Positions 40,446 to 50,651 of a DNA stretch of 64,000 nucleotides are shown here, piece after piece. The DNA comes from Limnohabitans sp. 2KL-27 (GTDB taxonomy: Bacteria > Pseudomonadota > Gammaproteobacteria > Burkholderiales > Burkholderiaceae_C): assembly GCF_001269345.1 (NCBI RefSeq), contig NZ_CXOP01000002.1, positions 1,488,853 through 1,552,852 of the forward strand, read 5' to 3'. The first letter of the stretch is position 1; every line of letters begins with the position of its first letter. A model generated the notes under the pieces. The model saw only the letters and a program-made list of their open reading frames with translations. It did no database searches and had not been told where the DNA came from. The position numbers and the translations under genes were made by a program.

Positions 40446-40475
40446 AAAAAACCCCGCCATGCGGGGTTTTTTTAT
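40446..40475 (+). terminator. Intrinsic terminator after the small lipoprotein gene
   Basis: AAAACCCCGC, loop ATG-like, GCGGGGTTTT with a run of seven T. The A-tract before the stem could let it work on the minus strand too, where bamC converges from the right. Confidence 0.9.
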
Positions 40476-40537
40476 GGGCTTTTGCCGACCTGTTGTGACA
40501 GCGGGCTCGGGTCAGCCCGCCGCCGGTCAGGGCGCCC

Positions 40538-41659
40538 TCAGCGCAGTTCGTTGGCCAACAACTTCAGGATGCGCTCGGCATTGCCCGAGGTCTCAGGCTG
40601 ACCGTTGGCATTTTGCACACGCACAAAGCTGGTGCTGCCATTGTCGGTCAAAGCGATTCGGTAGCGTGACAAGGCCACTTGTTCTTTCTTGCTGCTGAAC
40701 ATGCGGGCCAAAAAGCCGGGCTCCTGGTCGCCGGTGGTGCCGGGCGTCACATAGCGAACGAAATAGACCCCTTTGCTGCGGTCGCGGTCTTCCACTGTGA
40801 AGCCGGTGCGGTCCAGCGCCACGCCGGTACGCCGCCAAGCGCGGTCCAGTGTGTCATTGATTTGGATGGTGGCTTGTCCATCCAGGGTGGTGACGGTGGC
40901 CGCTTGGACAGGTGTTGCACCGGCGGCGGCTGTTTTGGCGGCTTCGGGGGAAGCGCCCAGTTTCACCATCAGGCGACGCAGAAACTCGATTTCGAGTTCG
41001 GGATCGCTGGCGCGGGGTTGCCAGATGGTCTGTTCTTTTTGTGAGCTGGTGTAGTTCTCGGCCATGCCCCGGTGGGTGATGTAAATCTCAACGCCACCTT
41101 GTGCATTGCGCTCCACGCGGGTGCGGAATTTGTCACGCTCACCCGTTGAATACAAGGAGTCGAGCATCTTGCCCAAGGTCCGGCGAATCAGGTCTTGGGG
41201 AATTTTGGCGCGGTTCTCAGCCCAGTCGGTTTCCATGATCCCCACATCCGGGGAATCGGTGGTCAGGACAAAGCCATTGCTGGTCCAAAATTCCTTCAAA
41301 GGCTCCCACACCTTGTCGGCCGGGCGTGCGACCACCAGCCAGCGCTGGTTGCCTTGGCGCTCTAGGCGCACATCGCCCAAGCTGTTCGCGGCGGTGCCGG
41401 CATCGGCCACGCGTGCACCGGCGCTTTGGAAGCCGGAAGCTGTAGCGGAGTTGCTCTCCATCGCGTAGCGGGAGTCTCGGCGCAGCTGGCTCAGGTCGGG
41501 TGGGATCTCCAGTGTGGGCGCCTTGGCCGCGCTTTTGTAGTCCACCTTGTCTTCTTCCAGAATGGAGCAAGCACTGACCGAAATGGCCAAGGCCGCAACC
41601 AGGGCCGTGCGTTGGACAGTTTGGCAAGACGTCGAGAAAAGGGGCAATTTCACAGGCAA
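40538..41659 (-). CDS. bamC: Outer membrane protein assembly factor BamC
   Basis: Lipoprotein of the BAM complex that inserts outer-membrane beta-barrels, 373 residues. A lipoprotein signal (LVAALAISVSAC, Cys at 31) precedes the unstructured VDYKSAAKAPTLEIPPDLS segment that binds BamD, followed by two helix-grip domains. Located 14 bases downstream of dapA, the usual order. Confidence 0.92.
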   Translation of the reverse strand: MPVKLPLFSTSCQTVQRTALVAALAISVSACSILEEDKVDYKSAAKAPTLEIPPDLSQLRRDSRYAMESNSATASGFQSAGARVADAGTAANSLGDVRLERQGNQRWLVVARPADKVWEPLKEFWTSNGFVLTTDSPDVGIMETDWAENRAKIPQDLIRRTLGKMLDSLYSTGERDKFRTRVERNAQGGVEIYITHRGMAENYTSSQKEQTIWQPRASDPELEIEFLRRLMVKLGASPEAAKTAAAGATPVQAATVTTLDGQATIQINDTLDRAWRRTGVALDRTGFTVEDRDRSKGVYFVRYVTPGTTGDQEPGFLARMFSSKKEQVALSRYRIALTDNGSTSFVRVQNANGQPETSGNAERILKLLANELR

Positions 41660-41673
41660 TCCTTAGGTGGAAA

Positions 41674-42570
41674 TCAAATCAGGCCACTGGCCTGGAGTGC
41701 GGCCTCGACAACAGGTTGTTGCGACGCGGACAATTCGGTCATCGGCAAGCGCAAGGTGGGGCCGCTCAGGCCCATGCGCTGCATGGCCCATTTCACGGGA
41801 ATGGGGTTGGCTTCGACAAACAGATTTTTGTGCATGGGCATCAGCTGGAACTGGATGCGCATGGCTTCTTTGACGTCGCCACGGGTTGCTGCCATGCACA
41901 GTTCATGCATGAGCCGCGGCGCCACGTTGGCGGTCACGCTGATGTTGCCGGCTCCGCCGCACAGCATCAGGGCCACAGCCGTTGCATCATCGCCTGAAAA
42001 TACCGCAAATTCTTTGGGGACGTCACGGATGAGCCACTGGGCGCGCTCGATGTTGCTGGTGGCTTCCTTGATGCCGATGATGCCTGGGACTTGGGCCAGG
42101 CGCAGCACGGTCTCGTGTTGAAGATCGGCCACGGTGCGGCCTGGCACGTTGTACAGAATCACGGGCAGCGTCGGCACGGCCTCGGCAATGGCTTTGAAGT
42201 GCTGGTAAAGGCCTTCTTGGGTGGGTTTGTTGTAGTACGGAACCACTTGCAGCTGGGCGTCAGCGCCGACTTTTTGTGCAAATTTGGCCAGATTGATCGC
42301 TTCGGCAGTGGAGTTCGCGCCACAACCGGCAATGATGGGGATGCGTTTGGCCGCTTGTTCGACCGAGACACGGATGATTTCGCAGTGCTCGTCCACGGTC
42401 ACAGTGGGCGATTCGCCCGATGTGCCCACCACCACGATGGCATCGGTGCCTTCGGCCACATGCCAGTCGATCAGTTTTCGCAAGGTGGGGTAATCCACTT
42501 TGCCGTCTTCGAGCATGGGGGTGATCAGGGCAGGAATGCTGCCTCGGATGGGGCGAAATTCGGTGGTCAT
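41674..42570 (-). CDS. dapA: 4-hydroxy-tetrahydrodipicolinate synthase
   Basis: First committed step of lysine/meso-diaminopimelate synthesis, condensing pyruvate with aspartate semialdehyde. The 298-residue TIM barrel has [17 protein letters not shown] and the Schiff-base lysine in [13 protein letters not shown] 42570 is chosen to give the family start [19 protein letters not shown]. Confidence 0.97.
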   Translation of the reverse strand: MTTEFRPIRGSIPALITPMLEDGKVDYPTLRKLIDWHVAEGTDAIVVVGTSGESPTVTVDEHCEIIRVSVEQAAKRIPIIAGCGANSTAEAINLAKFAQKVGADAQLQVVPYYNKPTQEGLYQHFKAIAEAVPTLPVILYNVPGRTVADLQHETVLRLAQVPGIIGIKEATSNIERAQWLIRDVPKEFAVFSGDDATAVALMLCGGAGNISVTANVAPRLMHELCMAATRGDVKEAMRIQFQLMPMHKNLFVEANPIPVKWAMQRMGLSGPTLRLPMTELSASQQPVVEAALQASGLI

Positions 42571-42679
42571 GTCCGGTGTTTCTGAACAGAAAAAACCCAT
42601 TCTAACGATTGCAGACCGCTTGCTGAACTCGTGGACGGTGGAATTTCACCCGGCGGGGCCGGTGAAAGCCAGCCTTGTC

Positions 42680-43225
42680 TCAGTCAGGGCGCAAAGACCA
42701 GCGCTGTGCGTCGCCCGATGTCAGGGGCCGGACGGCCGCAATGCGTTGCACAAACCGGTCTGGCGATGACTCAAAACCATCTTCGTAAGCCACGGTGCGC
42801 AGACCTGTGGTCGCCGTGAGCAGTTCACCCGTGTGCAGCAAAAAGTCGGGGCGAGAGGGTTTGCCGACTGTTTCATTGCCGGCGGCAAAGGTTTCGTAGA
42901 TCAAGACGCCGCCCGGGGCCACGCTGTTCAGGATGACGGGCATCAGCGGTCGCCACAGGTAATGGGTGACCAGGACGCAGCCGAAGGTTTGCCCAGTGAA
43001 GGGCCAGGGGCCGTTTTCAATGTCGGCGCAGGTGACCTCCCCGTGAGCCTGGGCCAAGGCCAGTGCTTCAGGGTTGCGGTCCACACCCTGCACACGGTGG
43101 CCTTGTGCTGCCAGCCAACGCATGTGGCGTCCCGCACCGCACGCCACATCGAGCACGCGGCTGCTCGGAGCGATCAAATGGGCCCAGCGCTCAAGCCAGG
43201 CCGAGGGGTTTTCGGTACCGTGCAT
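42680..43225 (-). CDS. Class I SAM-dependent methyltransferase
   Basis: A 181-residue Rossmann methyltransferase with motif I VLDVACGAGRHMRWLAAQG near 40-58 and the acidic end of strand 2 in VQGVDRNPEAL. Substrate unknown. The SLAWERWAHLI-type N-terminus resembles TehB/thiopurine-like small methyltransferases common next to dapA-bamC in this group. Confidence 0.85.
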   Translation of the reverse strand: MHGTENPSAWLERWAHLIAPSSRVLDVACGAGRHMRWLAAQGHRVQGVDRNPEALALAQAHGEVTCADIENGPWPFTGQTFGCVLVTHYLWRPLMPVILNSVAPGGVLIYETFAAGNETVGKPSRPDFLLHTGELLTATTGLRTVAYEDGFESSPDRFVQRIAAVRPLTSGDAQRWSLRPD

Positions 43226-43243
43226 GTTTTCTGTCCAGACCCG

Positions 43244-43405
43244 TCAAAAGCACGACCACATTTGTTCGGCCAGCATGACGACCACGTCGGGTTTGGCATA
43301 AAGCCAGAACGGGGTGGCCAGGAGCAGGGCTGCCGTGATCCCCAGCCCCGTCTTTTTGTAGGATGCTCTGTGGGAGGCCGCCCCTGCGGCCGAAGGACGG
43401 TTCAT
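43244..43405 (-). CDS. Possible small membrane protein
   Basis: Open frame of 53 residues from ATG 43405. The C-terminal part has a plausible single transmembrane helix (LGITAALLLATPFWLYA) followed by KPDVVVMLAEQMWSCF, which reads like a conserved small-protein tail. The N-terminal residues are encoded by a REP repeat unit, so the true start may be lower. Weak but possible gene. Confidence 0.4.
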   Translation of the reverse strand: MNRPSAAGAASHRASYKKTGLGITAALLLATPFWLYAKPDVVVMLAEQMWSCF

Positions 43406-43466
43406 GGTTGAGGCTCGATAGGGTGAAGCTTGGCTTGCATTCGCGAGCAGGGGCTCGCCCCCACGA
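43368..43466. repeat. REP-type inverted repeat pair, copy 4
   Basis: GTGGGAGGCCGCCCCTGCGG half-unit and an inverted half (ATTCGCGAGCAGGGGCTCGC) separated by about 43 bases. It has the best-preserved halves in the window and overlaps the 5' part of the small frame at 43244-43405. Confidence 0.85.
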
Positions 43467-43500
43467 GGGAAGTCAGTCGGGCTATCAGGCATGTTGGCGC

Positions 43501-44712
43501 TCATGCAGTTTGGGGTGTTGGGCGTTGGATCGGGCTTTCACGTACGGGCAGGTTCACCAGGGCGGCAAACACGCCCAGTGCAATGGCCAAGTACCAGACG
43601 ATGTCGTAGCTGCCGGTCTTGTCATACAGATAGCCGCCCAGCCACACGCCCATGAAGGAGCCAATCTGGTGGCTGAAAAATATGAAACCGCTGAGCATGG
43701 ACAGGTGGGAGATGCCAAAAATCTGGGCCACGGCCGCATTGGTGGGCGGCACGGTGGACAACCACAGCAAGCCCATCACCGCAGAGAACAGATACACACT
43801 GGTGGGGGTGAGCGGCGCCAGCAAAAACAACACAATGGCCACCGAGCGGGCCGCGTAAATGAAGGCCAAGATCTTTTTCTTGGCCATTTTTTGGCCCAAG
43901 GTGCCGGCGATGTAGGTGCCAAACACATTGAACAAGCCGATCAAGGCCAGCGCATAACTGGCCACCTGGGGGGCCAAGCCATGGTCTTTCAGGTAGCTGG
44001 GCATGTGCACGCCGATGAACACGACCTGAAAACCGCACACAAAATAACCCGCCATCAGCAGCTGAAAACTGGGGTATTTGAATGCTTCCTTCAAAGCCTG
44101 AGCAATGGTCTGGTCACGCTTGACCTGGCCTGGGGTATTCATGGCCGGTTCACGCAAGCCCCAAGCCAAAGGGATGATCAGCATCGCCGACGCCGCCAAA
44201 ATGACCAAAGCGGTTTGCCAGCCCATTTGGCTGATCAGCAGGCCCTCGACGGGCACCATCAAAAATTGGCCAAAACTGCCGGCCGCCGCAGCCACGCCCA
44301 TGGCCCACGAACGGCGTTCGGCAGGCACGTTGCGGCCAATCACGCCGTAAATGACCGCGTAGGTCGTTCCAGCTTGGGCCGTGCCGATGATGACGCCGGT
44401 GAACAGGGCAAACACCCACGGGTCGGTGGCCCAGGCCATGCCCAGCAAGCCCACACCGTAGATCACGGCACCCCATGCAATCACGCGAAAAGCGCCGAAC
44501 TTGTCGGCCACCATGCCTGCAAAGATGCCCATGAAGCCCCAGGCCAAGTTCTGGATGGCCATGGCAAAGGCGAATTCCTGGCGGCCCCAACCTTGGGCTT
44601 GGGTGATGGGCTGAAGCCACAGACCAAAGCCGTGGCGAATGCCCATGGACAGGGTGACGATGGCCGCGCCGCAAATCAGCACCTGGGTCAGGGAAAGGGG
44701 TTTGTGTTGCAT
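43501..44712 (-). CDS. MFS transporter
   Basis: Twelve-helix major facilitator, 403 residues. The first helices (GMGIRHGFGLWLQPI) and the loop GMVADKFGAFRVI resemble the bacterial oxalate/formate antiporter-like and monocarboxylate-type carriers. The substrate is not evident from sequence or neighbours. It is divergent from parE. Confidence 0.85.
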   Translation of the reverse strand: MQHKPLSLTQVLICGAAIVTLSMGIRHGFGLWLQPITQAQGWGRQEFAFAMAIQNLAWGFMGIFAGMVADKFGAFRVIAWGAVIYGVGLLGMAWATDPWVFALFTGVIIGTAQAGTTYAVIYGVIGRNVPAERRSWAMGVAAAAGSFGQFLMVPVEGLLISQMGWQTALVILAASAMLIIPLAWGLREPAMNTPGQVKRDQTIAQALKEAFKYPSFQLLMAGYFVCGFQVVFIGVHMPSYLKDHGLAPQVASYALALIGLFNVFGTYIAGTLGQKMAKKKILAFIYAARSVAIVLFLLAPLTPTSVYLFSAVMGLLWLSTVPPTNAAVAQIFGISHLSMLSGFIFFSHQIGSFMGVWLGGYLYDKTGSYDIVWYLAIALGVFAALVNLPVRESPIQRPTPQTA

Positions 44713-44834
44713 CCCCCGACTTTAACCAATGTGCTGCGGGCCTGAGGTCGCTCAGATGCCAACAGGCCATGCCAATGCCAGGCACTGTTTTTGTATCCAG
44801 TATCCGGTGCGAAATCCCACTACAATCCGCCACC

Positions 44835-46817
44835 ATGGCCACCCAATCTCCCGTCAAAACCCCTCCCGAATATTCCGAAGGCTCGATCCGCGTCCTGAAG
44901 GGCCTGGAGCCCGTCAAGCAACGCCCGGGCATGTACACCCGCACCGACAACCCCCTGCACATCATTCAGGAAGTGTTGGACAACGCCGCCGACGAGGCGC
45001 TTGCGGGTCACGGCAAAAAGATCAAAGTCATCCTGCACGTGGATGGCTCGGTCAGCATCGAAGACGATGGCCGGGGCATTCCCTTTGGCCTGCACCCCGA
45101 AGAAAACGCCCCGGTGATCGAGTTGGTGTTCACCCGATTGCACGCGGGTGGCAAGTTCGACAAGGGCCAAGGCGGGGCTTACAGCTTCTCGGGCGGCCTG
45201 CACGGCGTGGGCGTGTCGGTGACCAACGCACTCTCCAAGCGCCTGGAGGCCACCAGCTACCGCGAAGGCCAAGTGGCCACGCTGGTGTTCTCGGGCGGCG
45301 ACGTGACCGAGCCGCTGGTCAAGCGCGCGACAGGCGAAGGCGACCGCAAACAAGGCACCACCGTGCGCGCCTGGCCGGACGCCAAATACTTCGAATCCAG
45401 CGCCCTGCCCATGAACGAGCTGACGCACCTGCTGCGCAGCAAAGCCGTGCTCATGCCGGGCGTGACGGTGACCTTGGTGAATGAAAAAACCAAGGAAACC
45501 CAGCAGTGGCAATACAAAGCGGGTTTGCGCGATTACCTGACGCAGACCCTGAACGGCGACCCGGTCATCCCTTTGTTTGAAGGCGAAGGCTTTGCCGACG
45601 CCAACCACGACAGCTTTGCCGAAGGCGAGGGTGCTTCGTGGGCTGTGGCCTTCACAGAAGATGGCGCACCGGTGCGTGAGAGTTACGTCAACCTGATCCC
45701 CACCAGCGCTGGCGGTACGCACGACAGCGGCCTGCGCGACGGCCTGTTCACCGCCGTCAAGAGCTTTATTGAGTTGCATGGCCTTCTGCCCAAGGGCGTC
45801 AAGCTCATGCCCGAGGACGTGTTTGCCCGCGCCAGCTATGTGCTGAGCGCCAAGGTGCTCGACCCGCAGTTCCAGGGCCAGATCAAGGAGCGCCTGAATT
45901 CGCGCGACGCGGTGCGTTTGGTGTCCAGCTTTGTGCGCCCGGCCCTGGAGCTTTGGCTCAATGAGCATGTGGACTACGGCAAAAAGCTCGCCGAGCTGGC
46001 CATCAAAGCCGCCCAAACCCGTCAAAAAGCCAGCCAGAAGGTCGAAAAACGCAAGAGTTCGGGCGTGGCCGTGCTGCCCGGCAAGCTGACCGATTGCGAG
46101 AGCAAAGACATCCTGCACAATGAGGTGTTCTTGGTCGAGGGCGACTCGGCCGGCGGCAGCGCCAAGATGGGCCGCAACAAAGAAAGCCAGGCCATCTTGC
46201 CTCTGCGCGGCAAGGTGCTCAACACTTGGGAAGTGGACCGCGACCGTTTGTTTGCCAACAACGAAATCCACGACATCTCGGTGGCCATTGGCGTCGACCC
46301 GCACGGCCCCAACGATTCGCCTGACATGAGCAACCTGCGCTACGGCAAGGTGTGCATCTTGTCGGACGCCGATGTAGACGGCTCGCACATCCAAGTGCTG
46401 TTGCTCACGCTGTTTTTCCGCCACTTCCCCAAGCTGATCGAAGCGGGGCACCTGTATGTGGCGCGCCCTCCGCTGTTTCGCGTGGATGCGCCGGCGCGCG
46501 GCAAAAAGCCCGCGTCCAAAGCGTATGCGCTGGACGAAGGCGAGCTCACCGCCATCATCGACAAACTGCGCAAGGACGGCGTCAAAGAAGGTGGCTGGAG
46601 CATCAGCCGATTCAAGGGTTTGGGCGAGATGAGCGCCGAGCAGCTGTGGGACACCACGCTCAACCCCGACACGCGCCGCCTGTTGCCGATCGCGCTGGGC
46701 CCGCTGGACAACGCGGGCACTGAAAATCTGATGACCCAGCTCATGGGCAAAGGCGAAGCCGCCGCCCGCCGAGAGCTGATGGAGCTGCACGGCGACAGCA
46801 TCGAAATCGACGTGTGA
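44835..46817 (+). CDS. parE: DNA topoisomerase IV subunit B
   Basis: GHKL ATPase subunit of topoisomerase IV, 660 residues. The ATP site is visible in EVLDNAADEALAG, DDGRGIPFG and GGLHGVGVSVTNAL; the TOPRIM domain has EGDSAGGSAKMGRNKE and DADVDGSHIQ. ParE-type length (no GyrB insert). ATG 44835 lies just after a TACAAT that might be a -10, giving a very short leader. parC follows, supporting ParE over GyrB. Confidence 0.96.
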   Translation: MATQSPVKTPPEYSEGSIRVLKGLEPVKQRPGMYTRTDNPLHIIQEVLDNAADEALAGHGKKIKVILHVDGSVSIEDDGRGIPFGLHPEENAPVIELVFTRLHAGGKFDKGQGGAYSFSGGLHGVGVSVTNALSKRLEATSYREGQVATLVFSGGDVTEPLVKRATGEGDRKQGTTVRAWPDAKYFESSALPMNELTHLLRSKAVLMPGVTVTLVNEKTKETQQWQYKAGLRDYLTQTLNGDPVIPLFEGEGFADANHDSFAEGEGASWAVAFTEDGAPVRESYVNLIPTSAGGTHDSGLRDGLFTAVKSFIELHGLLPKGVKLMPEDVFARASYVLSAKVLDPQFQGQIKERLNSRDAVRLVSSFVRPALELWLNEHVDYGKKLAELAIKAAQTRQKASQKVEKRKSSGVAVLPGKLTDCESKDILHNEVFLVEGDSAGGSAKMGRNKESQAILPLRGKVLNTWEVDRDRLFANNEIHDISVAIGVDPHGPNDSPDMSNLRYGKVCILSDADVDGSHIQVLLLTLFFRHFPKLIEAGHLYVARPPLFRVDAPARGKKPASKAYALDEGELTAIIDKLRKDGVKEGGWSISRFKGLGEMSAEQLWDTTLNPDTRRLLPIALGPLDNAGTENLMTQLMGKGEAAARRELMELHGDSIEIDV

Positions 46818-46825
46818 CCAATTCC

Positions 46826-46854
46826 CTGTGGGAGCTCGCCCCTGCGGGCGAATG
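46826..46854. repeat. Single REP half-unit, copy 5
   Basis: CTGTGGGAGCTCGCC followed by CCTGCGGGCGAATG between parE and parC. It has an internal stem (CTCGCC / GGCGAA-like) and no partner half, unlike the pairs elsewhere. Confidence 0.75.
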
Positions 46855-46905
46855 CCCTGATCCGGCAAGACGCCTGTTCGAACGCGCCCGCCAAGAAAGA
46901 CCCTG

Positions 46906-49269
46906 ATGACCACTGATTTGTTGACCCCCGAACCCAGTGCCGCCCCCGAAGGTGACCACCTGGGCGCTTACGCCCAACGGGCTTATTTGGAATACGCGCT
47001 GTCTGTTGTCAAAGGCCGTGCCTTGCCCGATGTGTGCGACGGTCAAAAGCCGGTGCAGCGGCGCATTTTGTATTCGATGGACCGCATGGGTTTGTCCTAC
47101 AGCGGCCCGAACAACAACACCGCGGCCAAACCTGTCAAAAGCGCCCGTGTGGTGGGCGATGTGCTGGGCCGTTACCACCCGCACGGTGACACAGCAGCTT
47201 ATGACGCCTTGGTGCGCATGGCGCAAGACTTTTCGCAGCGCTACCCGCTGATCGATGGGCAGGGCAACTTTGGCTCTCGCGACGGCGATGGCGCAGCCGC
47301 CATGCGTTACACCGAAGCACGCTTGTCGCGCATCACCAGCTTGCTGCTGGATGAGATCGACATGGGCACGGTGGACTTCATCCCAAACTACGACGGCTCC
47401 ACCGAGGAACCCCGCCAGCTGCCCGCCCGCTTGCCTTTCAGCTTGCTCAATGGCGCCAGCGGCATCGCCGTGGGTCTGGCCACCGAAATCCCCAGCCACA
47501 ACCTGCGCGAAGTGGCCGACGCTTGCGTGGCCCTGATCAAAAACGACAAGCTGAGCGACAGCGAGTTGCTGGCCATCGTCCCCGGCCCGGACTACCCCGG
47601 TGGTGGCCAGATCATCAGCCCGGCCAGCGACATCGCCGACGCCTACCGCACCGGTCGCGGCAGCCTGAAGGTGCGCGCCCGCTGGAAGATCGAAGAGCTC
47701 GCCCGTGGCCAGTGGCAGCTGGTGGTGACCGAGTTGCCACAAGGCGTGAGCTCGCAGCGCGTGCTCGAAGAGATCGAAGAGCTCACCAACCCCAAGGTCA
47801 AAGCCGGTAAAAAAGCGCTCAGCGCCGACCAAGTCCAGCTCAAAGCCAGCATCCTCAATGTGCTCGATGTGGTGCGCGACGAGTCCAGCAAAGACGCCGC
47901 CGTGCGCCTGGTGTTCGAGCCCAAGACCAGCCGCATCGAACAGGGTGAACTCATCACGGCCTTGCTGGCGCACACCAGCTTGGAAACATCGGCCCCGATC
48001 AACATGACCTCGGTCGGCATCGACGGCAAGCCCATCCAGAAATCGCTGCGCCAGATGTTGGTGGAGTGGAGCAGCTTCCGCCAGACCACCATCACCCGCC
48101 GCAGCCAGCACCGCTTGAACAAGGTGCTGGACCGCATCCATATTCTGGAAGGCCGTCAGCTGGTGCTGCTGAACATCGACGAGGTGATCCGCATCATCCG
48201 CCACAGCGACGAGCCCAAGCCCGCGCTGATCGAAGCCTTCAAGCTCAGCGACCGCCAAGCCGAAGACATCCTGGAAATCCGCCTGCGCCAACTGGCCCGT
48301 TTGGAGGCCATCAAGATCGAGCAAGAACTGAGCGAACTGCGCGGTGAGCAGGGCAAGCTCGAAGAAATTCTGGGCAGTCCCGCCGCGCTGCGCCGCCTGA
48401 TGGTCAAGGAGATCGAAGCCGATGCCAAGACCTTTGCCGACCCGCGCCGCACCCTGATCCAGGAAGAGAAAAAAGCCGTGGCCGAAGTCAAGGTGGTGGA
48501 CGAGCCGGTGACGGTGGTGGTGTCGGAAAAAGGCTGGGTGCGCGCCCGCACCGGCCATGGCCACGACGCCACCAGCTTCGCCTTCAAGGCGGGCGACGGC
48601 CTGTATGGCACCTTCGAATGCCGCACGGTGGACACGCTGCTGATCTTCGGCAGCAATGGGCGCATTTACAGCGTGGCCGTGGCCACCTTGCCCGGCGCAC
48701 GGGGTGACGGCCAGCCGGTGACCACACTGATCGAGCTGGAAGCCACCACGCAAATTGCCCACTACTTTGCAGGTCCGGCCCACGCCACGCTGCTGCTCAG
48801 CGGCTCTGGCGGTTACGGTTTCATGGCCTCGGTAGAAAACATGGTCTCGCGCAACAAAGCGGGCAAAGCCTTCATCAGCCTGGGTGACGGTGAAACCGTC
48901 TGCGCCCCCAGCCACGTGAGCGGCTCCAGCGCCACCGTGCCCGCGGACAAACAGCCCCTGCTCAGCGCCACCAGCGTCTGCTGCGCCAGCACGGGCGGCC
49001 GTGTGCTGACTTTTGAAATCGGCGAACTCAAGACCATGGAAAAAGGCGGCCGGGGCCTGATGCTCATCGACCTCGAAGCCAAAGACAGCTTGGCGGGCGC
49101 CGCGGCCTACACCCGCAGCGTCAAGATCGCGGGCATTGGCCGGGGTGGCAAGGACCGCGAGGAAACCCTGGAAATTCGCAGCCTGAACAACGCCAAGGTC
49201 GCTCGCGCCAAAAAAGGCAAAGTGGCCGATCTGGGCTTCAAGCCCAACCGCGTGACGCGGGTGGAGTGA
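46906..49269 (+). CDS. parC: DNA topoisomerase IV subunit A
   Basis: DNA-cleaving subunit of topoisomerase IV, 787 residues. The winged-helix region contains [24 protein letters not shown] and the catalytic Tyr135 in [12 protein letters not shown]. The C-terminal half holds the degenerate beta-pinwheel and no GyrA box is seen, consistent with ParC. It lies 88 bases after parE with one REP half-unit between. Confidence 0.96.
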   Translation: MTTDLLTPEPSAAPEGDHLGAYAQRAYLEYALSVVKGRALPDVCDGQKPVQRRILYSMDRMGLSYSGPNNNTAAKPVKSARVVGDVLGRYHPHGDTAAYDALVRMAQDFSQRYPLIDGQGNFGSRDGDGAAAMRYTEARLSRITSLLLDEIDMGTVDFIPNYDGSTEEPRQLPARLPFSLLNGASGIAVGLATEIPSHNLREVADACVALIKNDKLSDSELLAIVPGPDYPGGGQIISPASDIADAYRTGRGSLKVRARWKIEELARGQWQLVVTELPQGVSSQRVLEEIEELTNPKVKAGKKALSADQVQLKASILNVLDVVRDESSKDAAVRLVFEPKTSRIEQGELITALLAHTSLETSAPINMTSVGIDGKPIQKSLRQMLVEWSSFRQTTITRRSQHRLNKVLDRIHILEGRQLVLLNIDEVIRIIRHSDEPKPALIEAFKLSDRQAEDILEIRLRQLARLEAIKIEQELSELRGEQGKLEEILGSPAALRRLMVKEIEADAKTFADPRRTLIQEEKKAVAEVKVVDEPVTVVVSEKGWVRARTGHGHDATSFAFKAGDGLYGTFECRTVDTLLIFGSNGRIYSVAVATLPGARGDGQPVTTLIELEATTQIAHYFAGPAHATLLLSGSGGYGFMASVENMVSRNKAGKAFISLGDGETVCAPSHVSGSSATVPADKQPLLSATSVCCASTGGRVLTFEIGELKTMEKGGRGLMLIDLEAKDSLAGAAAYTRSVKIAGIGRGGKDREETLEIRSLNNAKVARAKKGKVADLGFKPNRVTRVE

Positions 49270-49276
49270 TGTTCAA

Positions 49277-49792
49277 TCAGCCCTGCGCGCCCATCAGGTA
49301 ATCCGCCTTGCCCACCTCCACACCGTTGTGGCGCAGGATCGTGTAAGCCGTGGTGATGTGGAAGTACATATTGGGCAGCATCCAGCCTGTCAGGTAGTCC
49401 TGGCCCTTGAGGGTGCGGGTTTTGCCTGGACCGGCAGGAAAGGTGATCTCCTTGTCTTCGGTGCCGTCGAGCGCCGAGGTGGGCACGGTGGCGATGAAGG
49501 CCAAGGTCTTCTGGATGCGTTCTTGCAGCTGGGCCAGCGTGGTTTCGGTGTCTTCAAACTTGGGCGCTTCCAGACCTGACAAGCGGGCCACGCCGTTCTT
49601 CACCGCGTCGCAAGCGATCAGCACCTGCCGGGTAAAGGGGAGCATGTCGGGTGCCAGGCGGTAGGTGGTGAGCGCTGAAGGGTCGATCTTTTTGGCTTCG
49701 ACAAATTGTTCGGCCTTGGTCAGGATGTGGCTCAGGTTCTTCAGCATGCGGGTGCAAACGGGCAAGCTGGCGCTGGACATGGAAAGGGGCAT
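49277..49792 (-). CDS. DUF1993 family protein
   Basis: Helical protein of 171 residues matching DUF1993 (DinB-like four-helix fold): RMLKNLSHILTKAEQFVE, LAPDMLPFTRQVLIACD, and the C-terminal NMYFHITTAYTILRHNGVEVGKADYL. A His pair typical of DinB-like metal sites is not complete. Function unknown. Convergent with parC with seven bases between. Confidence 0.85.
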   Translation of the reverse strand: MPLSMSSASLPVCTRMLKNLSHILTKAEQFVEAKKIDPSALTTYRLAPDMLPFTRQVLIACDAVKNGVARLSGLEAPKFEDTETTLAQLQERIQKTLAFIATVPTSALDGTEDKEITFPAGPGKTRTLKGQDYLTGWMLPNMYFHITTAYTILRHNGVEVGKADYLMGAQG

Positions 49793-49844
49793 GGGAGTCT
49801 CCGGTTAATAAAGGACTGTGTTGGCCCTGAGTGGTGGCGAGGGG

Positions 49845-50567
49845 TCAGCGGCGCAGCAACACGATGTTACGGTAACCCAAACGGATCAGGCCTTGCTCCT
49901 GAAAGTGCCGCAGCTGCTGGTTGACGCGTTGGCGTGATGCGGAGGAAGCTTGCGCCAGGTCGGACTGGCTCACGCGCAGCATCACCCCGTCGGGCACGGC
50001 CACGCTGTTGAATTTGGCAATGCGCTCCAGTGCGGCCCAAACACGTTGCTCCAGGCTGTGCATGCCTTGGTCGGCCAGGGTGTCAAACAACTGGTTGATG
50101 CGCAGGCCCAGGATACGCAGCAGGTCCAGCGCTACCACCGGATCGCGCCCAATGAGTTCAATCAATCGGGCGCGTTCGATGTGCAAGACCTGCGTCAAAC
50201 CATGGGAAACCATGTCGGCCGGATTGGTGGCTTGGGCAAACACCGAGCTCAAGCCCGCGATTTCACCGGGCAACATCCAGCGCAGCAATTGCTCCTCGCC
50301 ATCCGAGGTGATCACGCTGATGCGCACGCGGCCACTGACAACCAGCCATGCCGCCGAGGTGGGTTGGCCCCGGCTGAGCAAGACCTGGCCATCGTTCCAA
50401 GTACGCAGCACGCCCACGCTTTGCAGCGCTTGGGTCGAGCGCGTTGTCAGGCCTGAGTTTTGCGCCCAGTCCTTCTTGAGTTCATCAGCGTCCAGCTCTT
50501 TGAAAACAGGAGCGCGCTTGCTGTTGGTTCGGCTTTTGGTCGGTGTGCGCGGGGATGGCGATGGCAT
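49845..50567 (-). CDS. Crp/Fnr-family transcription regulator
   Basis: A 240-residue regulator: cyclic-nucleotide-binding-like beta-barrel (about 50-140, GQVLLSRGQPTSAAWLVVSGRVRIS and PGEIAGLSSVF), dimer helix (about 150-175), and a winged helix (VSQSDLAQASSASRQRVNQQLRHFQEQGLI at 196-225). No N-terminal Cys cluster of FNR type is seen, and the canonical cAMP-binding Arg-Ser pair is not obvious, so the effector is unknown. It is divergent from the transporter-microcompartment operon and the gap between contains candidate operator palindromes, so it is the probable regulator of that operon. Confidence 0.88.
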   Translation of the reverse strand: MPSPSPRTPTKSRTNSKRAPVFKELDADELKKDWAQNSGLTTRSTQALQSVGVLRTWNDGQVLLSRGQPTSAAWLVVSGRVRISVITSDGEEQLLRWMLPGEIAGLSSVFAQATNPADMVSHGLTQVLHIERARLIELIGRDPVVALDLLRILGLRINQLFDTLADQGMHSLEQRVWAALERIAKFNSVAVPDGVMLRVSQSDLAQASSASRQRVNQQLRHFQEQGLIRLGYRNIVLLRR

Positions 50568-50610
50568 GGTGGGTCTGGATGAAAGGGGTTTGTTTTGAGT
50601 GCTTTCCCCT

Positions 50611-50634
50611 AAATTGTCACATCAGAAACAATTT
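50611..50634 (+). promoter_or_regulatory. Candidate Crp-family operator
   Basis: Arms AAATTGT and ACAATTT separated by 10 bases, centred at 50622.5. This centre is exactly 41.5 bases before the start site predicted from the TTTAAT at 50652, the classic class II activator position. Read as a Crp-type site the halves are TGTCA and (reverse) TGTTT, so it is a partial match. Confidence 0.5.
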
Positions 50635-50651
50635 GCAGCATTCGGCAGGAA

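Noticed and set aside
42645..42666. Hairpin (TTCACC / GGTGAA with GC core) between dapA and the methyltransferase as a terminator
   Set aside because: The stem is reasonable but there is no T-run on either strand, so I cannot support an intrinsic terminator.
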